Shown here piece after piece: positions 8,471 to 17,236 of a stretch of DNA of 64,000 nt. Below the pieces are notes generated by a model. The model had not been told where the DNA came from, did not search any database, and worked only from the letters and a program-made list of their open reading frames with translations. The DNA is taken from NCBI GenBank assembly GCA_002705055.1, contig PAHY01000018.1, positions 1 through 64,000 of the forward strand, written 5' to 3'. Origin of the DNA: Planctomycetota bacterium (lineage in GTDB: Bacteria; Planctomycetota; UBA1135). Position 1 is the stretch's first letter; each line of letters opens with the position of its first letter. Both the position numbers and the translations under genes were made by a program.

Positions 8471-8997
8471 GACTGCGCCCCCAGCCCCCGGGCCATGGCG
8501 CGCAGACGCTCCTCAAGCGAGGGGTCGATCAGCTCCAGCACGCAATCCATGGTGCCGCTCCAGGAGCGGATGCGATAACGACCGGAGGCGCTCTTCATCG
8601 TCAGCTCATCGAGCAGATCGTCGGGTCGCGCCAGATCGACGAGCGCCACGCCTGGCTGGGGCAGGTCTCCTTGCAGATCGACCCCTTCAACCAGCCGGCC
8701 CTCCAGGATGCCCGGCAGGTATTCCTGAAGATCCCCATGCGTGTGCCAAGCGCCGAAGCCGAGGCTGGGTTCATCGCCGCACTCGACCCAGACCACCAGC
8801 TCCAGCTCCGGGTTGTGCGGCGCGCGCAGCTCGACCAGCAGCCACCAACCCTGCGACTCGTCCGCCTGCGGCGGCAACTCCATCCGCGCATGCTCCTCCA
8901 TCCACGGATAGTCGCGGAACAGCCACTCCGCCAGCTCCGCGGAGATCGCATTCAGCCGTTCTCGATCCAGCGGAACGATGCGCGAACCGCGGCCCAT
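8467..8997 (-). CDS. Hypothetical protein
   Basis: A 176-residue soluble, acidic protein with no signal peptide or membrane segment. Motifs such as FRDYPWMEEHARME and LGFGAWHTHGDLQEYL (Trp/His-rich) are visible, but I do not recognise the family. It lies 24 bases after the aconitase-like gene and overlaps the acetyltransferase gene by 4 bases, so the three are probably one transcript. Codon use matches the neighbours, supporting a real gene. Confidence 0.75.
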   Translation of the reverse strand: MGRGSRIVPLDRERLNAISAELAEWLFRDYPWMEEHARMELPPQADESQGWWLLVELRAPHNPELELVVWVECGDEPSLGFGAWHTHGDLQEYLPGILEGRLVEGVDLQGDLPQPGVALVDLARPDDLLDELTMKSASGRYRIRSWSGTMDCVLELIDPSLEERLRAMARGLGAQS

Positions 8998-9021
8998 GCC
9001 AAGTCTGGTCAGGAAGCCGCG

Positions 9022-11016
9022 CTACGCCCCCGCAGGCTGCGCGAGCGCGGCGAACATGCCTTCCCGGTATTCGGCGATGCGGCCGACGAAGGCGCTGGCG
9101 GCGACGCTGAGCGGGCTGGCGAGGTAGAGCTTGCCGGGGCCGGAGCGGCCGCTGAAGTTGCGGTTGATGGCCGAGACGGTGACCTGCTCGGCGGTTTCGC
9201 TGACGCCCGGGCCGCAGCCGATGCAGGCGCCGCAGCCGGGGTTGATCAGCATGACGCCGGCCTGCTCGAACAGCTCGATCCAGCCTTGGGCGCGGGCGAA
9301 ATCCTGCACCGGCTTGGAGCCGAACTGAATGTAGAAGTCGACGCCCTCGGCGACCTGCAGGCCAGCATCGACCGCGGCCTGGCAGACCTCGGCGTAGTAG
9401 CGGAAGTCCTCGATCTTGCCCGCCGTGCACGAACCGCCGTAGGCGATGTCGATCTTGACCTCCTCCAGCTCGGCGATGGTGGCACCGTAGGTGGGGTCAT
9501 GCGGCTTGGCGACCATCGGCACGATCGCCGACAGGTCAATCGTGTACACCCCGCCGTCGTAGACTGCGTCTTCGTCCGGGAAGACCAGGCTGGCCTCGAT
9601 CTCCTCCATGCTGAGGTGCGGGCGGCGCTCGGCCAGCCACTCGACCAGCAGCGCGTCGCCCTCGCAGATCCCGGTCCGCGCGGTGCACTCGGTGGCCATA
9701 TTGCACAGCGTGGCGCGCTCGTCGATCGACAGGCTGGCCAGGCCGGGGCCGCCGAACTCCATCGAGCGGTTGAGGGTGTCTTCGCGCTTGGCGTAGACGT
9801 CGAGGATGTGCAGCATCACATCCTTGGCGGTCGTGCCGGCGGGCAGCTCGCCCACCAGCTCGAAGCGGATCGCCTCGGGCACCTTGACGAAGGTAAAGCC
9901 CGAGTGCGCCAGGCCAGCGTACTCGGTTGCCCCCACCCCGTAAGTGAGCGCGTTCGATCCGCCGCCCATGCAGGTGTGCGAGTCGGTGGCCTGAATGAAG
10001 TCGCCCGGGTCGACGAACTCTTCGCGCGCGACCTGGTGGCAGATGCCCGGGCTGACGCCATCGCGCGCGGAGTAGTCGCGCACGCCGGTGTGCTGCTGGA
10101 ACTCCTTCTGCAGATCGCGCAGCGTCTGGATCTGGGCCACGAAAGGCGCGAAGCGCGCCACGCCGTCGGCGTAAAGCAGGTGATCCTCGAAGACCGCCAG
10201 CTTGTCGGCGTTCTGGACCTGGTAATCGTCGCCGTATTCCTCGGCCAGGAAGGTGTGGACCTGCGCGGTCGTGAACTCGTGGCTGTAGCCGCCATCGACG
10301 CGCGCCAGCACCGGGTCGTGCGGCTTCACGTAGGCGCCCTCGGCTCCCGGGTTGAGCATCTTGGCCGCGATCATCTTCTCGGCCATGGTCATCGGCCGCT
10401 TGCCGGTCGCGTTGGCCGGCAGGGTGATCTCGCCCGAGGTCACCTTCTTGGCGAAGGCGAACAGGCCGCCGTTCTCGACCATGGTGCGGGTCACCGGGTC
10501 GTAGCGATCGGTGAAGGCCGACAGCGGCAGGGCCTCGCCGGCCTGCAGCCGCGCCAGCATGGCGTGATCGCCCATCAGCTGACCGAGGTTGAGGTTGTTG
10601 CGCTCGTGGATCGGCGCAAAGCTGGCCGCGAAGACGTAGCGGATGCCCGACCAGCGCTCGCACTGCGCGGCGGTCTCGCGGCTGGAACCGGTGCCCTTGC
10701 GATAACCCGAGACGATCGCCTCGAAGTTGCCGTCTATCAGCGCGCGCGTCTCGAACACCCGCTTGCCGTCGGCGTCGACCAGACCGGCGTAGGCGTCGAG
10801 CGCGATGTCGGCCGGACGGTGCCGGAAGCAGACCCAGGCCGGGGTCATGACATCGGTGTTGATGTCGTCGAGCAGGTCGTCGACGGTGAGATCCTCCATC
10901 CGCAGATCGAGGCCCTCTTCGAGCTGCTTGCGAATCAGCTCGAGATCTTTGGTCAGAAACAGAACCCGCTTGTTCGGGTCGAGGCGGACTTCGGCGGGCG
11001 GCCAGGCGGCAGTCAT
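9022..11016 (-). CDS. Aconitase/isopropylmalate-dehydratase-family hydratase with N-terminal swivelling domain
   Basis: About 664 residues. The 4Fe-4S ligand pattern of the aconitase superfamily is clear: ATDSHTCMGGG for the first Cys and NPGCGACIGCGPG for the other two. A LeuD-like swivelling domain comes first (DINTDVMTPAWVCF, SGYRKGTGSSRE, FAPIHERNNLNLGQL, residues ~45-190) and the catalytic LeuC-like part follows, as in AcnB, but without the long N-terminal helical domain of AcnB. Substrate could be citrate, isopropylmalate, methylcitrate or homocitrate; sequence alone does not decide. The ATG at 11016 begins a natural N-terminus; an ATG at 11073 would add 19 residues. Confidence 0.85.
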   Translation of the reverse strand: MTAAWPPAEVRLDPNKRVLFLTKDLELIRKQLEEGLDLRMEDLTVDDLLDDINTDVMTPAWVCFRHRPADIALDAYAGLVDADGKRVFETRALIDGNFEAIVSGYRKGTGSSRETAAQCERWSGIRYVFAASFAPIHERNNLNLGQLMGDHAMLARLQAGEALPLSAFTDRYDPVTRTMVENGGLFAFAKKVTSGEITLPANATGKRPMTMAEKMIAAKMLNPGAEGAYVKPHDPVLARVDGGYSHEFTTAQVHTFLAEEYGDDYQVQNADKLAVFEDHLLYADGVARFAPFVAQIQTLRDLQKEFQQHTGVRDYSARDGVSPGICHQVAREEFVDPGDFIQATDSHTCMGGGSNALTYGVGATEYAGLAHSGFTFVKVPEAIRFELVGELPAGTTAKDVMLHILDVYAKREDTLNRSMEFGGPGLASLSIDERATLCNMATECTARTGICEGDALLVEWLAERRPHLSMEEIEASLVFPDEDAVYDGGVYTIDLSAIVPMVAKPHDPTYGATIAELEEVKIDIAYGGSCTAGKIEDFRYYAEVCQAAVDAGLQVAEGVDFYIQFGSKPVQDFARAQGWIELFEQAGVMLINPGCGACIGCGPGVSETAEQVTVSAINRNFSGRSGPGKLYLASPLSVAASAFVGRIAEYREGMFAALAQPAGA

Positions 11017-11088
11017 GGCAAAAAGTCGCGGCGCGGACGCCCGGGGTGGGCAGCCCGCGCCGCGAGGCACCATTCTACCGTTTCGCGC

Positions 11089-12717
11089 CTACATCACGAG
11101 GCCGCGGAAGCCATTCGAGAGCTGGCCGGAGCTGGCGTCGTAAACCCCCGCCTGGGCCCAGACCGTCGCTCCCGACAGGGCGGCCGGAATGAAAACCGGG
11201 AAGCTCGCCGTGCCGGAGCCAGGCACCGCGACCGGCGCCGAGACCGAGAACGGGGCCCCCACCGCGAAGGCCAGAGTGCCGAAGGGGGTCGGGAAGCTGG
11301 CCGGACCGCCCCCGGCGAGCGAGTAGAGCAGCACGGCGGTCTTGCCGGGCACCGCGTCCTGGACCTCGATGGTCGCGGCCTGGCCGCCCACCAGCGTCGG
11401 CACCGCGAGCGTGACCGGGTGCGGACTGATCCGCAGCAGCGCTTCGACCGTCTTGTTGTTCGCCGTGTCGCGCAGGATCGCGATCAGCCACAGCCGACCG
11501 GTGCGGTCGACCGTGTTCCATTGCTCGACCCCGAAGGCCTCCACGATCAGGTTGTCATCGAACAGGCCGTTGCCGTCGAGGTCGATCGGATCGCCGGCCT
11601 CGAGCACGACCTGATCCCCCTCAAGCACGATGACCTGCTTCCGATCCCCGGTCCCGGTGTGGTCGCCGTAGCCAGCGAGGTAATGCTGCGTCCCGTTCGA
11701 CACGGCGAAGTAGGCGCCGCGAGCCACGCCGGTTCCGTCGTGCCAGATCCGCGCATCCCCCGGCACAATCGGATCGCCAGTTTGCGCCACGACGGCCCCA
11801 TCACGCACAAACCAGAACTCACGGGGGCTGGCGCTGCCGGGCGGGTCATTGACGCCGGTCGCCATCCAGGTGCCCTCATGCCCCAGGTGCATGTGGTAGA
11901 CCTCCAGCACAGGATCGACAAAGCCGCTTCCTGCCAGCACGGTCTGCTCGGCGATGATCAGATCGCCGTCGTAGGTATAGAACTCATTCGACAGCGAAGG
12001 CGCCGACGCCACCGTGCCACGCACCAGCCGATGCGCGCCGTCCGGCGTTACCTGGAAGGAAGCATCGGCTGACCAGTTGTCCCAGACGTCGAGCAGTGCG
12101 CCGCTCAAGGAATCAATCGGCCCGGTGACGCCCTCGCGCTCGAGAATCGCGGGTGGGTTGAGCAGAAAGCGATTCCGATCCAGCGGCAAGCCGCGCGCAT
12201 CGGTGTAGAACGCGACCTGACCATTGGCGAGCCCGTTCAGTTCATCGAAGGCGTTGAAGAACACCCCCGGCGCGCCCGGGATGGCCGACTTGCTGTCGTA
12301 CATGCCCAGCCAGGCGCCTCCAGTCTTGCGCGCGATCCAAACGCGCTGTCCGCCGGTCGACTCATTGACCAGGGTATTGACGAAGATCTGCCCCGCGTCG
12401 TTGACTGCTACGCCCGCAGCCGAGTAGCTGAGGATCATCGTGTCCGCGGAGGTCCAGGGGGCGACCTCGCCGTTGCCCAGCACGGTGCCGTCATCGCCGA
12501 TCACGAAGTGCGCCGGCGTGGATCCGGTCGACTGGGCCAGCACGACGAATCGCCCGCTGGGCGAGATCGAGAAGTCGCGGAACTTGGTGATCTCGATCCC
12601 GGGATAGCCGGGAACCTCGGACGTGACCGATCCAGGCAGAGTGCTGCGCAGGACCTCGACTCGCGGCGCCGCCTGGGGGGCAGCGAGCGCTGACAGCGCT
12701 AGGAATGTGGAAAACAT
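11089..12717 (-). CDS. Secreted calcium-loop protein with C-terminal beta-sandwich module
   Basis: A 542-residue protein with a short signal peptide (MFSTFLALSALAAPQAA). The body has repeats of the form GDDGTVLGNGE and VVAQTGDPIVPGDARIW, and an EF-hand-like loop (GDPIDLDGNGLFDDN). It is a paralogue of the protein at 17981, sharing RDGAxVA, SGDPI, GDARxW and GDPIDxxGxGL in the same order. The last ~100 residues form the beta-rich module seen in other secreted proteins here (ending VWAQAGVYDASSGQLSN). Probably periplasmic or extracellular; function unknown. A TAGGCT box lies 8 bases before the ATG. It sits 25 bases after the TPMT-like gene and may share its transcript. Confidence 0.8.
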   Translation of the reverse strand: MFSTFLALSALAAPQAAPRVEVLRSTLPGSVTSEVPGYPGIEITKFRDFSISPSGRFVVLAQSTGSTPAHFVIGDDGTVLGNGEVAPWTSADTMILSYSAAGVAVNDAGQIFVNTLVNESTGGQRVWIARKTGGAWLGMYDSKSAIPGAPGVFFNAFDELNGLANGQVAFYTDARGLPLDRNRFLLNPPAILEREGVTGPIDSLSGALLDVWDNWSADASFQVTPDGAHRLVRGTVASAPSLSNEFYTYDGDLIIAEQTVLAGSGFVDPVLEVYHMHLGHEGTWMATGVNDPPGSASPREFWFVRDGAVVAQTGDPIVPGDARIWHDGTGVARGAYFAVSNGTQHYLAGYGDHTGTGDRKQVIVLEGDQVVLEAGDPIDLDGNGLFDDNLIVEAFGVEQWNTVDRTGRLWLIAILRDTANNKTVEALLRISPHPVTLAVPTLVGGQAATIEVQDAVPGKTAVLLYSLAGGGPASFPTPFGTLAFAVGAPFSVSAPVAVPGSGTASFPVFIPAALSGATVWAQAGVYDASSGQLSNGFRGLVM

Positions 12718-12742
12718 GGTTCTCCAGCCTAGCTTCGGCCGG

Positions 12743-13435
12743 CTAGTTGCGGATCAGGAAATACAGCCGCTCGTCCAGGCGGGTCAGGCCCTGCTCCTGG
12801 CGCTTGGGGGACTGGGCCAGGGCATCGATTTGCGCCAGCTCGAGCAGGTCGGTTGCACCTTCGAACAACTCTCGAACTTCGGCCGGCTCGACGCAGAAGG
12901 GTGGTCCCTGCATTTCGCCCTCCGGGTATTCCAGAGCCAGCAGCAAACCGCGGGCACCAGACGGCATCAGCTTGAGCAGCTGCGCGGCGTAGCGCGGCCG
13001 CAGCTCCGGGGGCAGCGCGATCAGCGCGGCGCGGTCCCACCAGGCCCGGCAGGGCGCGGGCGCCCCGGTGGCGGCGACGGCGGCTGCGAGATGGGCCGGC
13101 GCGACGGCGAACCAGTCGGCGCAGAGCACCGCCAGATCCTTGCTGTGCCAAAGCTCGACCTCTGGGGCCAGCGGAATGCGATGCGGCTGCTCGCCGAGCT
13201 CCTCGAAGGTCGCCTCGACTGCCCGCTCGGCCCATTCCACGCCGATCGGCCGCAACCCGGCCTCGTCGCGCAGCCAGCGCAGGTCGAGCGTCGCGCCCGA
13301 AAGCGGCACCAGGATCGCGTCCCCCGCCGAGCAATCCAGCCGGTGCAGTTCGTCAACCAGCTGCGGATTGGGCTTGGAGGCATGCCAACCGGTGCGCCCC
13401 TCCGCCCAGCGGTCTGTCCAGAAGTTCTGTTCCAT
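12743..13435 (-). CDS. tpm: Thiopurine S-methyltransferase-like SAM methyltransferase
   Basis: A 230-residue protein. The start MEQNFWTDRWAEGRTGWH and the block ILVPLSGATLDLRWL (SAM motif I region; families usually show PLCGKxxDLxWL) with HRIPLAPEVELW and LPPELRPRYAAQL match bacterial TPMT. Bacterial members methylate selenium and tellurium compounds as well as thiopurines. ATG at 13435 follows AGAGG with short spacing; in-frame codons further upstream lack family similarity. The canonical C/K of motif I is replaced by Ser/Ala, so substrate range may differ. Confidence 0.85.
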   Translation of the reverse strand: MEQNFWTDRWAEGRTGWHASKPNPQLVDELHRLDCSAGDAILVPLSGATLDLRWLRDEAGLRPIGVEWAERAVEATFEELGEQPHRIPLAPEVELWHSKDLAVLCADWFAVAPAHLAAAVAATGAPAPCRAWWDRAALIALPPELRPRYAAQLLKLMPSGARGLLLALEYPEGEMQGPPFCVEPAEVRELFEGATDLLELAQIDALAQSPKRQEQGLTRLDERLYFLIRN

Positions 13436-13599
13436 CTCATCCTCTGACGCCCAGAGACGCCTCGTGCCTGATGCTACTGCAAGCAGCCGATTGCCAAGAA
13501 CGGCTTTCAAATCGGCACTCGCGAGCAAATTCGGGGTCGAGCGGGAGGATTTTTCGTCTAAATATGAATCTAGACACTTTCCCCTGTCGAAAACCAGAC

Positions 13600-15291
13600 A
13601 TGATCGCCTCCCTGCTCCTGACGTTGGCCACGAGTGGCCAGACTCTGTACGACTTCGGCCCCGCCGACGATTCTCGCTGGACCACCGTGCACGACACCGT
13701 CATGGGCGGCGTCTCGCGTGGCGAAGTCCGTCGCACCGACGCCGGCACCCTGCTGTTCGAGGGCTTTCTCTCGCTCGACAACAACGGCGGCTTCACCAGT
13801 TTCCGCACCCGGGACCGCAAGCTGCCTCTGGAAGGCAGCGACGGCATCGAACTGCGGGTGAAAGGCGACGGCCGCACCTACATCCTGAGCTTTGACCGCG
13901 AGGGCATCGGCCTGTTCGGCGGTGGCTACTGGCAGCGATTCGGGACCCAGCCCGGCGAGTGGACCACGGTGCGCCTGCCTTGGAGCGGTTTCGAGCCGGT
14001 CAACTTCGGCCGCAAGGTGCCGAACCTGCCCGAACTCACGCCCGAGACCGCGCGCGGTCTGACCGTCTACCTCTACGACAAGAAGGAAGGGCCCTTCGCC
14101 GTCGAGTTTGATTCCTTCTCGACCTACGTCGACGGGGCGCCCAGCCCCAGCCCGGCAGCCGGACTGCCGGAGGACTGCAAGACGCTTGAGCGCCTGATCG
14201 AGCTGTCCGGGATCGGCGAAGAGCTGGCCCAGCTCGATGGATTCACGCTGTTCGCCCCGAACGATGCCGCCTTCAACAAGCTGCCTGCGGCCCAGGCGCT
14301 GATGCAGCCCGAGCAGATGGAGGCTCTGAAGGCCGTGCTGCGCCGCCACGTGGTGCCGGCGCGCGTCGATTCAGCCGCGGCGCTGTTCCTGACCGAAGCC
14401 ACGATGGCCGATGGCGCGGAGCTGCCGGTGAGCCTCGCCAACAGCGAGCTGCGCATTGGAGGCGCCCGGATCGTCGATGTCGACTTCGCCTTCGGCAAGG
14501 GCATCGTGCACGTGATTGACTCGGTGCTGCTGCCCGAGGAACTGCCGGCCGCCTCGGCTCCGGCCCCGGCCGCCACTCCCGCCGCTCAGCCTGCTCGCGC
14601 GCAGGGCATGATCGTGCCGGGTTACGCGACGCTCTCGGCGCTGATCGAAGCCGCGGAGCTCGCCGATGCGGTCGCCGGCCTGGAGGCCTTCACCCTGTTC
14701 GCGCCGACCGATGAGGCCTTCGCCGCGCTGCCGAAGGAAGCGGTCGAGGCTCTGCTCCAGCCGCAGAACCAGGAAGTCCTGCAGGCCGTCTTGCTGCGCC
14801 ATGTGGTGCAGGGTCAGGTCACCGCTTTCCAGGCCATCGGTGTCGATGCCCAGCCGCTGGCCGGGGACCGCCTGCCGATCCGACTGACGCAGGACCACGA
14901 TGGTCAGCGCAGCCTGAGCGTCGCCGGGATCAACATCTCGAAGGCGGATCAGATTCTCGGGAATGCCATCGTGCACCAGATCGATGCGGTCATCCTGCCT
15001 GAGAACCTGAGCACGCTGCTGCGGCCGAAGCTGCCGCCGGTGCGCGCCTTCCTGGAAGAGGTCATCGCGCAAGGCGTCCCGCAGTACAACGGCGGCGACA
15101 TCGCCGGGTGCGCGGCCCGCTATCAGCAGGCGCTGGAAGCACTTCTGTTGCTTGAGCAACTGCCGGATCAGCAGGCCACCGCGGTGCGCCGCGCGCTGCA
15201 GCAGGCCGAAGGCCGCAGCGAGCGCGACGTAGCTTGGACCCTGCGCGCTGCCATCGATCGCATTCGACTCGATTTCGAACGAGAAGTCTGA
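13600..15291 (+). CDS. Secreted CIA30 domain plus two fasciclin (FAS1) domains
   Basis: 563 residues from ATG 13600 (another ATG at 13564 would add 12). Signal peptide MIASLLLTLATSG, then a CIA30-like beta-sandwich (residues ~8-180: VHDTVMGGVSRGEV, DNNGGFTSFR), then two fasciclin repeats (~195-310 and ~340-460), each with FTLFAPxDxAFxxLP and an H-VIDxVLLPE / HQIDAVILPE end. An Ala/Pro linker separates them. A helical tail (~470-563) has YNGGDIAGCAARYQQALEALL and resembles a tail seen on other planctomycete secreted proteins. FAS1 domains mediate adhesion; CIA30-like domains bind carbohydrates or assembly partners. A TAAATA box at 13559-13564 favours the 13600 start. Confidence 0.82.
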   Translation: MIASLLLTLATSGQTLYDFGPADDSRWTTVHDTVMGGVSRGEVRRTDAGTLLFEGFLSLDNNGGFTSFRTRDRKLPLEGSDGIELRVKGDGRTYILSFDREGIGLFGGGYWQRFGTQPGEWTTVRLPWSGFEPVNFGRKVPNLPELTPETARGLTVYLYDKKEGPFAVEFDSFSTYVDGAPSPSPAAGLPEDCKTLERLIELSGIGEELAQLDGFTLFAPNDAAFNKLPAAQALMQPEQMEALKAVLRRHVVPARVDSAAALFLTEATMADGAELPVSLANSELRIGGARIVDVDFAFGKGIVHVIDSVLLPEELPAASAPAPAATPAAQPARAQGMIVPGYATLSALIEAAELADAVAGLEAFTLFAPTDEAFAALPKEAVEALLQPQNQEVLQAVLLRHVVQGQVTAFQAIGVDAQPLAGDRLPIRLTQDHDGQRSLSVAGINISKADQILGNAIVHQIDAVILPENLSTLLRPKLPPVRAFLEEVIAQGVPQYNGGDIAGCAARYQQALEALLLLEQLPDQQATAVRRALQQAEGRSERDVAWTLRAAIDRIRLDFEREV

Positions 15292-15327
15292 GCCTAGAAA
15301 GGACTTCGGATTCTCCGACATCGCGCC

Positions 15328-15361
15328 AGAGGGCGGTTCACCACGGTGAGCCGCCCTCTTG
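15328..15361 (+). terminator. Rho-independent-type terminator after the CIA30-FAS1 gene
   Basis: Arms 15328-15342 and 15345-15359 are 15 bases with one G-U-compatible mismatch and form a GC-rich hairpin ending in CTCTTGCC. It lies 37 bases after the stop codon. The T-tract is short. Confidence 0.6.
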
Positions 15362-15374
15362 CCCTATCCGGATT

Positions 15375-15404
15375 CCAGGATCGTTGCTACGGTAACGATC
15401 CTGG
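15375..15404. promoter_or_regulatory. Perfect 11-bp inverted repeat, candidate Fur-family operator
   Basis: Arms 15375-15385 (CCAGGATCGTT) and 15394-15404 (AACGATCCTGG) are perfect complements around 8 bases, 73 bases before the Fur-family start codon. The dyad size fits a dimeric Fur/Zur/PerR operator, suggesting autoregulation. The sequence does not match the E. coli Fur or Zur consensus, so the metal cannot be read from it. It could also be part of a terminator for the upstream gene, but it has no T-tract and follows a better hairpin. Confidence 0.5.
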
Positions 15405-15476
15405 CATTTCCCCTTGCCACGGTCGCCCCGGCGATTCCTCTCCCCCTCCAATCGGCCTCCAACGCCCCCCCGTTTC

Positions 15477-15872
15477 ATGGCTAAGACTTTCCGACGCACC
15501 CGTCAGCGAGAATCGGTTCGCGCTGTGATCGAGGCTGCCACGCGCCCGCTCCGCGCCGACGAGGTGCTGTTTCTCGCCCGCGAGCAGGTCCCCGAGCTCG
15601 GCCTCGCCACGGTCTACCGCACGCTCAAGCTCCTCGTCGACGAGGGCGAACTGGCCGAGGTCAAGCTGCGCTCCGGCGCGACCCGCTATGAGCCGGTCCA
15701 GCGCGAGCACGACAGCTTCTTCCTTTGCGATGCCTGCAGCCGCGCCTTCCCGATCGAAGCGCGCCTGACCAACGAACTCGCCTTGCCGGACGGCTTCACG
15801 ATGCGCCGCCGCGAGGTCACGCTGCTCGGCACCTGCCCGACCTGCAGCGAGAACCAGGCCCACTCGGGCTGA
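15477..15872 (+). CDS. Fur-family metalloregulator
   Basis: A 131-residue winged-helix repressor. The DNA-recognition helix region reads LGLATVYRTLKLLVDEGE (residues ~41-58), the family signature. HDSFFLCDAC (His78, Cys84, Cys87) and the second pair Cys120/Cys123 (TCPTCS) make the structural zinc site found in Zur, PerR and many Fur proteins. Sequence does not separate iron, zinc and peroxide sensing; no obvious target operon is adjacent. ATG at 15477 gives the standard Fur N-terminus; the frame is open upstream but Pro-rich and unlike the family. It is framed by a palindrome and a strong terminator and is probably monocistronic. Confidence 0.9.
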   Translation: MAKTFRRTRQRESVRAVIEAATRPLRADEVLFLAREQVPELGLATVYRTLKLLVDEGELAEVKLRSGATRYEPVQREHDSFFLCDACSRAFPIEARLTNELALPDGFTMRRREVTLLGTCPTCSENQAHSG

Positions 15873-15918
15873 TCTCCGTCCGACGGAGCCCCTCGCCCCC
15901 GAGGGAATCACAAACAAG

Positions 15919-15956
15919 AACGGCGCACACTCCTGAGAGTGTGCGCCGTTTTCGTT
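15919..15956. terminator. Bidirectional Rho-independent terminator
   Basis: Perfect 14-bp stem (15919-15932 with 15937-15950) and CTGA loop, followed by TTTTCGTT on the plus strand. On the minus strand it is followed by TTCTTGTTTG. It lies between the convergent Fur-family and thiolase genes and should stop both. Confidence 0.9.
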
Positions 15957-15989
15957 GGACCAGGCTTGGCGCGATGCACGCGTGCAGTA

Positions 15990-17192
15990 TTACTGCGGGC
16001 GCTCGATCAGCATCGCGATGCCCTGGCCGCCGCCGATGCAGGCCGAAGCCATGCCGTAGCGAGCGCCGGCGCGGTTGAGCTGGTGGTACAGGGTCAGCAC
16101 CAGGCGGGTTCCGGTCGCGCCCAGCGGGTGACCGATCGCTACCGCGCCGCCGTTGACGTTGGCCTTCTCGCGATCCAGCTCGAGGGCCTTCTCGCAGGCC
16201 AGGTACTGGGCCGAGAACGCCTCGTTGATCTCGATGAAGTCCATGTCATGGACCGTCAGGCCGGCCTTCTCGGCGGCCTGCTGCATCGAGGGCACCGGGC
16301 CGATGCCCATGATGTGCGGCTCGACGCCGGCGATCCCCCACGAGCGGATGTGGGCCTGGATCGTCCAGCCCTCGGCGGCGGCGCGTTCGGCGGTGGTCAC
16401 AATGATCGCCGCGCCGCCATCGACGATGCCGGAAGCGTTGCCCGCGGTGACGGTGCCATCCTTGCCGAAAGCCGGGCGCAGCTTCGACAGCGCCTCCATC
16501 GAGGTGTCCGGCTTGATGTGGTCATCGGTGTCGACCACGAACTCCTTGCGGCCCGTTTGCACGGTGACCGGGACGATCTCCTCGGCGAACAGCCCATTCT
16601 GCACCGCGGCGGTGCCCAGCTGGTGCGAACGCATCGCGTACTCGTCCTGCTCTTCCCGCGTGATCGAGTACTCCTTGGCCAGGTTTTCCGCGGTCTGGGC
16701 CATGAAGAAGCCGCAGAAGGGGTCCATCAGCGACTCGAAGAGGTAATCCTCGATCTTGGGCGCGCCGCCCAGCCGGAAACCCTCGCGCGCCCCGCGGATG
16801 ATGTGCGGGGCCTGGGACATGTTCTCCATGCCGCCGGCGACCGCGACCTCGGCCTCGCCGCAGAGGATCATCTGCGCCGCCGAGACGATCGACTGGATGC
16901 CCGAGCCGCAGATGCGGTTGACGGTCAGCGCCGGCACGGTGTGCGCGATCCCGGCCTTCAGGCTGGCGTGGCGGGCGCCGTAGATGGCGTCCGGGCCGGT
17001 CTGCAGGGCGTTGCCCATGACGACGTGATCGACCTGCTCGGCCTTCACGCCTGCGCGCTCGAGGGCCCCCTCGATGGCGCGCGCGCCCAGATCATTGGCG
17101 CCTACCGACTTGAACTTGCCGTAGCCCGGCGTGCCGACGTATTCGGCCATGGCGGTGCGCGCACCGCCGACGATCACGAGGTCTTTTTGCAT
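15990..17192 (-). CDS. Acetyl-CoA C-acetyltransferase (thiolase)
   Basis: A 400-residue thiolase that condenses or cleaves acyl-CoA. The acylated Cys is C95 in NRICGSGIQS; later motifs are NEAFSAQ, GGAVAIGHPLGATGTR (catalytic His) and the C-terminal Cys in ASACIGGGQG. Length is normal for the PhaA/AtoB group. Start ATG 17192; a TAGAAT box lies at 17225-17220 with a leader of about 20 bases. A second thiolase is at 22457, so this one may serve a different chain length or the biosynthetic direction. Confidence 0.93.
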   Translation of the reverse strand: MQKDLVIVGGARTAMAEYVGTPGYGKFKSVGANDLGARAIEGALERAGVKAEQVDHVVMGNALQTGPDAIYGARHASLKAGIAHTVPALTVNRICGSGIQSIVSAAQMILCGEAEVAVAGGMENMSQAPHIIRGAREGFRLGGAPKIEDYLFESLMDPFCGFFMAQTAENLAKEYSITREEQDEYAMRSHQLGTAAVQNGLFAEEIVPVTVQTGRKEFVVDTDDHIKPDTSMEALSKLRPAFGKDGTVTAGNASGIVDGGAAIIVTTAERAAAEGWTIQAHIRSWGIAGVEPHIMGIGPVPSMQQAAEKAGLTVHDMDFIEINEAFSAQYLACEKALELDREKANVNGGAVAIGHPLGATGTRLVLTLYHQLNRAGARYGMASACIGGGQGIAMLIERPQ

Positions 17193-17236
17193 GGGTCTTC
17201 TTGGTCGAGGAAAACCCAGATTCTAGCGTCGCGCGC

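Noticed and set aside
2614-12072. Very long open frames opposite real genes (2614-5727 minus, 5751-8153 minus, 8671-12072 plus; also 37765-40854 minus)
   Set aside because: They mirror the codon phase of strongly biased GC-rich genes, have repetitive Arg/Ala/Asp/Gln/His-rich translations, and overlap genes with clear catalytic motifs.
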